Positions 1 through 5,441 of a stretch of DNA of 5,866 nucleotides are shown piece after piece. Positions within the stretch are counted from its first letter, which is position 1. Each line of letters begins with the position of its first letter. Location of the stretch: assembly GCA_030591195.1 (NCBI GenBank), contig JAUVBO010000227.1, forward strand, positions 1-5,866. Reading direction: 5' to 3'. Under the pieces are notes generated by a model. That model saw nothing but the letters and a program-made list of their open reading frames with translations, ran no database searches and was not told the origin of the DNA. Position numbers and translations under genes: made by a program. The stretch comes from Pseudomonadota bacterium. Lineage in GTDB: Bacteria > Myxococcota > Polyangia > GCA-2747355 > JACKDQ01.

Positions 1-912
1 AAGGTGCCCGACGGCGAGGTGCGGCTCGCGCCGCGTCCCGCTCCGGGGTGGCAGGCTGCTGGCCCGATCAAGCGCTTCAACCAGAAGTCGCTCTTCGACC
101 GGATCAATGGGGCCGCGCCGCCCTACATCGCCGCCGGGTATCGCTACTCGCTCGGCGGCGAGTACCGCAAGGCCGGGCAGAAGGAGCCGGTGACGGTGGA
201 CGCGTACGACATGGGCAGCGTCGCCCAGGAGTTCGGCATGTATGCCCGGGAGCGCGACCCGAGCTACTCTTTCATCGCGATCGGTGATGAGGGCTACCTC
301 GCATCGGGCAGCCTCAACTTCTGGCGCGGCCGGTTCTACCTCAAGCTCGCCGGCTACGAGGAGGGCGAGGCGGCCGACCAGGCGCTGCGGGAGCTGGCCA
401 CGGCGCTGGCCAAGGCCTTGCCCGCCGAGCCAGCGGCGCTGAAGCAGGTCCGCGCCGCGCTCGGGCGGATGCCAGCTGCCGAGCGGGTGGCTCGGTCGGC
501 CGGGTTCTCGTTGCCCCCGCTCGACGGTATCGCCGGGCTCGCGGGGGCATACGTCGCTCGCTACCGGGTGGGCGGCAAGGAGGCCGGCGCCGAGTACCGG
601 CTGTTGCTGGTGCCCCTCGCTGACCGCGGCGCGAGCGAGCAGCGGCTGGCGGCTGTGGCCAAGCACTTCGCCAGCGCGGAGGGCGCCAAGGTCGAGGAGG
701 CGTCGACCAAGCTCGGCGAAGCGTCGGTCAAGCTGGTGCGAGTGAAGACCGACGGCTCGGTGGCCTTCTTCGTCGCCACGCCCGCGGGTCTGTGGGGAGC
801 GATCGGCCCGGGCGACGCAGCGACCGCCGCGGCCGTCCGACAGCGGTTGCTGGCGGCCGGCGAGGCCGGGCAAGGCGCGCCACCGAGCAACGAGGCGAAG
901 GGTAAGCAGTAG
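1..912 (+). CDS. DUF6599 family protein, 5'-partial, probably exported
   Basis: The frame is open to the left edge (AAG before the GTG at 4), so the true start and any signal peptide probably lie outside the window. Counting the GTG at 4 as residue 1, the DUF6599-like signature is visible: a GW near 15-16, then the block FDRINGAAPPYIAAGYRYS (31-49), which matches the family's Y-INGAA-LYL-YGF core. A VDAYDMGS..EFGMYARE segment (65-83), a GSLNFWRGRFYLKL segment (102-115) and a FFVATPAGLWGAIG segment near 255-268 follow. The last 20 residues are Gly/Ala/Pro/Lys-rich and look like a disordered tail. No catalytic motif or cysteine pair is visible and the family has no function that I know. It ends 19 bases before the DUF362 gene, which suggests one transcript and a shared role in the periplasmic redox module. 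The family call rests on recalled motif similarity, not a profile search. Confidence 0.78.
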   Translation, partial: KVPDGEVRLAPRPAPGWQAAGPIKRFNQKSLFDRINGAAPPYIAAGYRYSLGGEYRKAGQKEPVTVDAYDMGSVAQEFGMYARERDPSYSFIAIGDEGYLASGSLNFWRGRFYLKLAGYEEGEAADQALRELATALAKALPAEPAALKQVRAALGRMPAAERVARSAGFSLPPLDGIAGLAGAYVARYRVGGKEAGAEYRLLLVPLADRGASEQRLAAVAKHFASAEGAKVEEASTKLGEASVKLVRVKTDGSVAFFVATPAGLWGAIGPGDAATAAAVRQRLLAAGEAGQGAPPSNEAKGKQ

Positions 913-931
913 CCGGAGCGTTGGCGAGGTC

Positions 932-1954
932 ATGGGCGATTCGACGAAGAGGGACCCGCAGGAGCCGGCGGCAGGCAAGCCGGAGATCGACCCCGAGCGG
1001 CGTCAGGTGCTGGTGCGGCTCGGCAGCGCGGCGATGGTCGCCGCTGCCGCCGGCATCGGGACCTACGCCTTCTACGACGGCAAGAACCCGGTGCGCTCCC
1101 GCCGTGAGGCGGACCGGACCGTGCCCGACCACCGCGTCGAGGTGCCGAAGACGTCGCCGCGAATGGTGATCGCGCGGGGGCAGGACCCGGCGAAGAACGT
1201 GCGCGCTGCTCTCGACCGGATGGGTGGGATCAAGCGCTTCGTCAAGCCGGGTGACCGGGTGCTGGTCAAGCCGAACGTTGGCTGGGAGCGCAAGCCCGAG
1301 CAGGCCGCCAACACCGATCCGCGGGTGGTCGGCGCGGTGGTGCGCGCCTGTCGGGAGGCGGGCGCCAAGGAGGTGATCGTCACCGACTGCCCCGTGAACA
1401 ACCCCGAGCGTTGCTTCGCCCGCAGCGGCATCGCCGAGGCGGTGCGAGCCGCCGGGGGTCGGGTGGTGCTGCCGAGCCAGACTCGCTACGTGATGGTTGG
1501 TATCCCCGGTAAGCTCGGCCGCTGGCCGGTGCTCGAGCCGTTCGTCACGGCGAACAAGGTGATCAACGTGCCGATCGCCAAGCACCACTCGCTGACCCGG
1601 GCGACCATCGGGATGAAGAACTGGTACGGCATTCTTGGCGGCCAGCGCAACCGGCTGCACCAACGGATCGACGACTCGGTGGCCGAGCTGGCCGCGCTGA
1701 TGCGGCCGACGCTGACCGTGGTCGACGCCACCAGGCTGCTGGTACGCAACGGTCCCACTGGCGGGAGCCTCGCCGACGTCAAGCCTGGCGACGCCTTGGC
1801 GGTGAGCCTCGATCCGGTGGCCGCCGACGCCTGGGGCGTGACCCTGCTCGAGGGCGATCCGTCGCAGCTCGGCTGGCTGGTCAAGGGCGAGCGCAAGATG
1901 CTGGGCGTGATCGACTTCGCGTCCCTCTCCCCGCTCGAGATCAAGGTCGGGTGA
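932..1954 (+). CDS. DUF362 domain protein with Tat-type N-terminus
   Basis: This is a 340-residue protein. The N-terminus has PERRQVLVRLG (21-31) followed by a short Ala/Gly-rich hydrophobic stretch (32-47), a Tat-like signal or membrane anchor (R23, R24); no clear AxA cleavage site follows, so it may stay anchored. The DUF362 domain fills about 75-340: VLVKPNVGWERKPEQAANTD (110-129), VVRACREAGAKEVIVTDCP (136-154), NVPIAKHHSLTRATIGMKN (212-230) and the C-terminal VVDATRLLVRNGPTGG / VSLDPVAADAWG blocks. Many DUF362 proteins carry their own 4Fe-4S domain; this one does not, and a polyferredoxin is encoded next door instead. Three cysteines occur (C140, C153, C161). The ATG at 932 is preceded by GAGG at 926-929 (short spacing) and GGAG at 915-918 (long spacing). 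Its TGA is embedded in the GTGA start of the next gene, implying translational coupling. The molecular activity is unknown; a periplasmic redox role is inference from context. Confidence 0.88.
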   Translation: MGDSTKRDPQEPAAGKPEIDPERRQVLVRLGSAAMVAAAAGIGTYAFYDGKNPVRSRREADRTVPDHRVEVPKTSPRMVIARGQDPAKNVRAALDRMGGIKRFVKPGDRVLVKPNVGWERKPEQAANTDPRVVGAVVRACREAGAKEVIVTDCPVNNPERCFARSGIAEAVRAAGGRVVLPSQTRYVMVGIPGKLGRWPVLEPFVTANKVINVPIAKHHSLTRATIGMKNWYGILGGQRNRLHQRIDDSVAELAALMRPTLTVVDATRLLVRNGPTGGSLADVKPGDALAVSLDPVAADAWGVTLLEGDPSQLGWLVKGERKMLGVIDFASLSPLEIKVG

Positions 1955-3465
1955 TCGTGCGCTGGCTGACGATCAGGCGGATCTATCAGATCTTCTTCCT
2001 GCTGCTGTTCTTCGCTCTGCTGCTGCTCGCCGGCACCGGCCGCGTCGGGCGCTTGCCGGTCTCGTTGGTCCTCGAGGCCGACCCGCTGCTCGCCCTCGCC
2101 TCGGCGCTGTCGAGCCAGGTGGTCTTCTCGGGCATGGCGCTGGCGCTGGTAGTGGTGCTGCTGACGCTGGTCTTCGGGCGGCTCTTCTGCTCGTGGATCT
2201 GCCCGCTGGGGATCCTCAACCACGGAGTGAGCGCCCTGCGCTGGCCGCTCAAGCAGCGGGAGCGGGTCGAGGCCAACCGCTGGCGGCCGGTCTACCAGAC
2301 CAAGTATTACCTGCTGGTCGGCTTCCTCGTGCTCTCGGCCCTCGGTCTGCTGCAGGTCGGGCTACTCGATCCGATCGCGTTGATCACCCGGACGATGGCC
2401 GTCACCGTGCTCCCCGGGCTTCAGCTCTCGGGGGCCCCGCTTTACGCGGCCCAGCCGACCTACGCCGGCGGCTGGCTGGTGGGCGGGCTGTTGGTGTTGA
2501 TCCTGCTCGCCAACCGCTGGGTGATGCGGCTCTGGTGCCGGGTGCTCTGCCCGCTCGGCGCGTTGCTCGGCCTGCTGGCGAAGTTCTCGCTGCTGCGGAT
2601 CCACCGCGACGAGCGGGCCTGCATCGCGTGCGGCAAGTGCGCCGCCGACTGCCACGGCGCCTGCGACCCGCAGGGCGAGCTGCGCTTCAGCGACTGCGTG
2701 ATGTGCCTCAACTGCGTCGACGCCTGCCCCCAGGACGGCGCGCTCAGCTACGGGCTGTTGCCGGCGACATCCAGCGAGGTGCCGGCGCCGGACCTGTCGC
2801 GACGCAGGACCGTTATCGCCCTCGCCAGCGGCGCGGTTCTCGCGCCGGTGCTCCGCACCAGCCACGGCGTCGAGCAGGGGGCGCGCCACGACGTGATCCG
2901 TCCGCCGGGCTCCCTTGGCGAGGTGGACTTCGCCGCCAAGTGCGTCAAGTGCAACGCCTGCACCCGGGTCTGCCCGACGGGGGTGATCCAGCCGGCGGCG
3001 CTCCAGGCCGGCTTCGAGGGGCTCTGGACGCCGGTGTTGCAGTACGATGTCGGCTTCTGCTCGCCCGACTGCAACCTCTGCAGCCAGGTCTGCCCGACGG
3101 GCGCAATCGCCCCGCTCACCATCGCCGATCGCCTGGGCAAGCCGCCCGACGGCAAGCCGCTCAAGCTCGGCACGGCGTTCTACGACCGCGGCCGCTGCCT
3201 GCCGTGGGCGATGGGCACCCCATGCATCGTCTGCGAGGAGGTTTGCCCGGTCTCGCCCAAGGCGATCTGGATCGAGGAGGCCGAGGTCAAGCGTCAGGAT
3301 GGCAGCAAGGTCAAGGTCCACCTGCCCTACCTCGACCCCGCGCGCTGCATCGGCTGCGGCACCTGCCAGTTCCGTTGTCCGGTGGGGGCTCAGGCGGCGA
3401 TTCGCGTCAGCTCCGTTGGCGAGACCCGGTCACCCAATAACCAGATGCTGCTCAAGTCCTACTGA
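1951..3465 (+). CDS. Fused NapH/MauN-like and NapG/MauM-like membrane polyferredoxin
   Basis: This 504-residue protein is two known partners in one chain. Residues 1-270 resemble NapH/MauN: hydrophobic helices near 11-29, 55-78, 118-138 and 174-192, the paired CxxxCP motifs C80-C84 (FCSWICPLG) and C196-C200 (WCRVLCPLG), then ferredoxin motifs at C224/C227/C230/C234 and C249/C252/C255/C259. Residues 281-490 resemble NapG/MauM: a Tat-like SRRRTVIALASGAVLA, then clusters at C331-C341, C370-C381, C416/C425/C428/C432 with the long first gap and CLPW typical of NapG, and C466-C476. Six [4Fe-4S] clusters are predicted. NapGH pairs are known to pass electrons from quinol to periplasmic acceptors; the same role is inferred here, with the DUF362 protein as the likely partner. 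No nitrate reductase or methylamine dehydrogenase subunit is nearby, so a nap or mau symbol is not justified. The GTG start overlaps the upstream stop by four bases, with AAGG at 1943-1946 as a weak ribosome binding site. Confidence 0.93.
   Translation: MIVRWLTIRRIYQIFFLLLFFALLLLAGTGRVGRLPVSLVLEADPLLALASALSSQVVFSGMALALVVVLLTLVFGRLFCSWICPLGILNHGVSALRWPLKQRERVEANRWRPVYQTKYYLLVGFLVLSALGLLQVGLLDPIALITRTMAVTVLPGLQLSGAPLYAAQPTYAGGWLVGGLLVLILLANRWVMRLWCRVLCPLGALLGLLAKFSLLRIHRDERACIACGKCAADCHGACDPQGELRFSDCVMCLNCVDACPQDGALSYGLLPATSSEVPAPDLSRRRTVIALASGAVLAPVLRTSHGVEQGARHDVIRPPGSLGEVDFAAKCVKCNACTRVCPTGVIQPAALQAGFEGLWTPVLQYDVGFCSPDCNLCSQVCPTGAIAPLTIADRLGKPPDGKPLKLGTAFYDRGRCLPWAMGTPCIVCEEVCPVSPKAIWIEEAEVKRQDGSKVKVHLPYLDPARCIGCGTCQFRCPVGAQAAIRVSSVGETRSPNNQMLLKSY
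2791..2859 (+). other. Internal Tat-like motif and hydrophobic segment at fusion joint
   Basis: Residues 281-303 of the polyferredoxin read DLSRRRTVIALASGAVLAPV and then LRT. The order S-R-R-R-T-V-I followed by a short, weakly hydrophobic Ala/Gly/Leu stretch and a basic residue is what a Tat signal peptide looks like, and it sits where the signal of a separate NapG protein would be. Being about 280 residues inside the chain, after four membrane helices, it may act as a fifth, Tat-dependent membrane segment that places the last four clusters in the periplasm. Multi-span proteins whose last segment is Tat-dependent are known (actinobacterial Rieske proteins). The motif is seen in the sequence; the topology is inference. 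Confidence 0.6.
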
Positions 3466-3489
3466 CGGCTCGCCACCGCGTGCGCTCGG

Positions 3490-3518
3490 TTGCGTGCTGC
3501 CGGATAGTGAGCGAAAAT
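3490..3518 (+). promoter_or_regulatory. Weak candidate promoter upstream of the kinase gene
   Basis: TTGCGT at 3490-3495 and GAAAAT at 3513-3518 are separated by 17 bases and match the sigma-70 boxes at 3/6 and 4/6 positions. The A-run in GAAAAT stands out in otherwise GC-rich DNA. A transcript would begin near 3525, which would favour a kinase start downstream of the GTG at 3524. It lies in the only gap longer than 20 bases in the plus-strand cluster. Chance matches of this quality are common, so this is tentative. Confidence 0.2.
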
Positions 3519-3523
3519 CCTCG

Positions 3524-5266
3524 GTGCTGCTGCTCACCAGGGAGAGTACGCTGTCGCTCCAGCCCAAGCCGCGCAGTCCGACGCGAGACCGCTTGCTCTA
3601 CGGGCCGGTGCACGGCCGGCTCACCGACGACGATCGCCAGCGGCGGCTGCTGCTCTACCTCTTCATGACCGTCGGTATTCCGCTGCTGCTGATCTTCGGC
3701 GCCGGGGACCTGCTGGAGGGGGACTTCACCGAGGCTGCAGGCGATCTCGGATCGGTGGGGGTGCTCGTGATCGCCGCGCTGGTGCTACGCCGACTGCCCG
3801 ACGGGCGACCGGTCTTCATCGCGGTGACCGCGGTGATCGCTATGCACCTCGGCAGCCTGTTCGTCGCGGGCGGCGAGGCCGGCGAGAAGGGCGTCTGGCT
3901 GTTCATCCTGCCGGGGTTGGCGCACTTTCTCTGCGGCCAGTCGGTGGGGATGATCTGCTCGGTGGTGGGCCTGGTGACGGCGGTGGCGATCAGCCTCGGC
4001 TCGGGCATCGAGCCCTACACGCCGCAGCTGTTTGTCCGCCTGATCGCCGCCTACGTCATGATCATGCTGATGACACACTTCTACGAGCGGATCCGTGATC
4101 GTTCGATCCGTGAGGCCAACCAAGCCAGCGCCGCCAAGGACCGCTTTCTGGCGACTGTCAGCCACGAGCTCCGGACCCCGATGAATGGCGTGCTCGGCAT
4201 GGCGGGCCTGCTGGTCGAAGAGTCCGAGCCCGAGAGCACCGAGCGAGACTACGCGACGACGATCAAGCGCAGCGCCGAGTCGATGGTGGTGATTCTCGAT
4301 GATATCTTCGATCTGGCGAAGGTCGATCAGGGACAGATCGAGCTGCAGCGAGCGAGCTTCGACCCGGTCCAGCTGGTGGCAGACGTGGTAGCCCTGCTCG
4401 CGCCGACGGCGTGCCAGAAGCGCATCGGCCTGCGTCCGGAGGTCGGCGACTGCACGTCGCAGGAGCTGATGGGTGACGCCGATCGCTTGCGTCAGGTGCT
4501 GCTCAACCTGGCCGGCAACGCGGTCAAGTTCACCGAGCGGGGCGAGGTGACCATCGAGCTGTCGACCAAGCCCCTCGGCGGCGCGGTGGACGCGACGTTC
4601 GCCGTGCGGGACACCGGCCCCGGTATACCGCACGACCAGCGGGACGACGTCTTCGATCCCTTCGTCAAGCTCGATCCAGCGGCCAGCGGCTCGGGCCTCG
4701 GGCTGCCGATCTCCCGCCGGCTGGTCCGCCAGATGGGCGGCGAGCTGACCGTCGAGAGCGCACTGCGGCAGGGATCGGTCTTCCGCTTCGCGATCTGCCT
4801 CGAGGCCGCGTCGGCGGCGGAGGAGCAGCCCGCAGCGACGCTAACGGCCGATCCGGTGACGCTCAAGCCGCTGCGGATTCTGGTCGCCGAGGATGACCCG
4901 ATCAGCCAGCGGGTGGTCAGGCGCCTGCTCGAGAAACGAGGCCACCTGGTTCAGGTCGTTGGCGACGGCCGCGAGGTGATCCGGGTGCTCGAGATCGAGC
5001 GATTCGACGCGATCCTGATGGACGTGCAGATGCCGGTGCTCGACGGGCTGGATGCCACCCGTCGGATACGTGCCTCGACGCGGGTCAAGGACCCCCGGGT
5101 GCCGATCGTGGCGATGACGGCCTATGCGATGAAGGGCGACCGCGAGCGTTGCCTGGCTGCCGGAATGACGGGCTACATCACCAAGCCCGTCTCGGCAGGG
5201 GCGCTGCTCGGCGCCCTGGCGGAGACCGTCGACCAGCGAGTGGAAGGATCAAGGATCAATGGCTAA
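3524..5266 (+). CDS. Membrane-bound hybrid sensor histidine kinase with C-terminal receiver
   Basis: With the GTG at 3524 this is 580 residues. Residues 41-186 hold about five or six hydrophobic segments (near 41-60, 76-88, 96-114, 123-137, 140-158, 166-185) with short loops, so the sensor is a membrane bundle without a large periplasmic domain. A HisKA domain follows with the H-box TVSHELRTPMNG (phosphoacceptor H214). The HATPase_c domain has its N-box around N328/N332 (NLAGNAVKFT), G1 DTGPGIP (363-369) and G2 GSGLGLPIS (389-397). The receiver spans about 450-570: acidic E456-D457-D458, phospho-acceptor D500 in LMDVQMPVLDG, T532 and K554 of YITKP. No HPt or output domain is seen, so signal must pass to an unlinked partner. 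The start is uncertain: the frame is open far upstream inside the previous gene. GTG 3524 lacks a Shine-Dalgarno, CTG 3551 follows a good one (GGGAG, 3540-3544), and TTG 3593 and GTG 3608 are also possible. Domain calls are firm; the signal sensed is unknown. Confidence 0.93.
   Translation: MLLLTRESTLSLQPKPRSPTRDRLLYGPVHGRLTDDDRQRRLLLYLFMTVGIPLLLIFGAGDLLEGDFTEAAGDLGSVGVLVIAALVLRRLPDGRPVFIAVTAVIAMHLGSLFVAGGEAGEKGVWLFILPGLAHFLCGQSVGMICSVVGLVTAVAISLGSGIEPYTPQLFVRLIAAYVMIMLMTHFYERIRDRSIREANQASAAKDRFLATVSHELRTPMNGVLGMAGLLVEESEPESTERDYATTIKRSAESMVVILDDIFDLAKVDQGQIELQRASFDPVQLVADVVALLAPTACQKRIGLRPEVGDCTSQELMGDADRLRQVLLNLAGNAVKFTERGEVTIELSTKPLGGAVDATFAVRDTGPGIPHDQRDDVFDPFVKLDPAASGSGLGLPISRRLVRQMGGELTVESALRQGSVFRFAICLEAASAAEEQPAATLTADPVTLKPLRILVAEDDPISQRVVRRLLEKRGHLVQVVGDGREVIRVLEIERFDAILMDVQMPVLDGLDATRRIRASTRVKDPRVPIVAMTAYAMKGDRERCLAAGMTGYITKPVSAGALLGALAETVDQRVEGSRING
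3539..3546 (+). promoter_or_regulatory. Strong Shine-Dalgarno-like site AGGGAGAG without a standard start codon
   Basis: AGGGAGAG is the best ribosome-binding sequence near the start of the kinase gene. The only in-frame codon at suitable distance is CTG at 3551, six bases after the GGAG core. It may mark a rare CTG start or be a coincidence inside the coding region that begins at GTG 3524. Confidence 0.35.
5242..5257 (+). promoter_or_regulatory. Ribosome binding region with tandem AAGGATC repeat
   Basis: AAGGATC occurs twice head to tail (5244-5250 and 5251-5257) just before the ATG at 5259. The upstream copy is part of GGAAGGA (5242-5248), ten bases from the ATG, and is the better placed Shine-Dalgarno; the downstream AAGGA is only three bases away. 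The repeat lies inside the last codons of the kinase gene, so translation of the small protein is probably coupled to the kinase. Confidence 0.55.
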
Positions 5267-5429
5267 GTGTCAGCAGTGTGGCGAAGATAGCGACGAGATC
5301 ACCCGGGTCAAGGTCGACCGCAAGACGGTGCGGATGTGCGAGACCTGCCTCGAGGAACACCAGGAGCAGGAGGAGATCGCCGCCGAGGCCCAGGGCGTGA
5401 TGCGCGGCCTGATGGAGTACAAGGGTTGA
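5259..5429 (+). CDS. Small zinc-ribbon protein, 56 residues, unknown function
   Basis: An ATG at 5259 opens a 56-codon frame ending in TGA at 5427-5429, overlapping the kinase stop by eight bases. The product starts MAKCQQCGEDSDEITRVKVD and has two CxxC pairs, C4/C7 and C27/C30, separated by 19 residues: a treble-clef or zinc-ribbon knuckle that should bind one metal ion. The second half (31-56) is strongly acidic and Glu/Gln-rich (EEHQEQEEIAAEAQ), probably a helix, ending in VMRGLMEYKG. There is no signal peptide, so it is cytoplasmic. Codon use matches the neighbours and a good ribosome binding site precedes it, so it is very likely real despite its size. I do not recognise a named function. 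Small zinc ribbons of this type may bind RNA, DNA or a protein partner; the overlap with the kinase suggests co-expression but not necessarily shared function. Confidence 0.82.
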   Translation: MAKCQQCGEDSDEITRVKVDRKTVRMCETCLEEHQEQEEIAAEAQGVMRGLMEYKG

Positions 5430-5441
5430 GGCGCTAGCGAG
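5430..5441. other. Four-base convergent gene junction with short palindrome
   Basis: The stop codons of the plus-strand zinc-ribbon gene and the minus-strand gene are four bases apart. An eight-base perfect palindrome, CGCTAGCG (5432-5439), covers the junction, but it has no loop room and no T-run on either side, so it is not a convincing intrinsic terminator. Transcription from both sides probably runs into the opposing gene or ends by a factor-dependent route. Confidence 0.4.

Noticed and set aside
66..1240. Shared 13-base string GATCAAGCGCTTC in genes 1 and 2 (near 66-78 and 1228-1240)
   Set aside because: It encodes IKRF in both by ordinary codon choice; the flanks differ and there is no sign of a mobile or regulatory repeat.
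728..1663. 311-codon minus-strand open frame opposite genes 1 and 2
   Set aside because: It lies antisense to two genes with clear family signatures, its translation is His/Arg/Pro-rich low-complexity, and such frames are expected opposite GC-rich coding DNA.
2362..3321. 319-codon minus-strand frame opposite the polyferredoxin gene
   Set aside because: No recognisable motif, biased composition, and fully antisense to a gene with strong motif evidence.
2193..3440. 415-codon plus-strand frame inside the polyferredoxin gene
   Set aside because: The product is Arg/Ala/Gly/Pro-rich with no domain, while the other frame carries all the cysteine motifs. It is a shifted-frame shadow.
3047..3523. 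Upstream extension of the kinase frame into the polyferredoxin gene
   Set aside because: The extension is Ser/Arg/Ala-rich low-complexity in a frame shifted from the real gene, and a kinase does not need it. The open frame is a GC-content effect.
3785..4633. 282-codon minus-strand frame opposite the kinase
   Set aside because: Antisense to the sensor and kinase domains, His/Arg/Asp-rich with no motif; a shadow frame.
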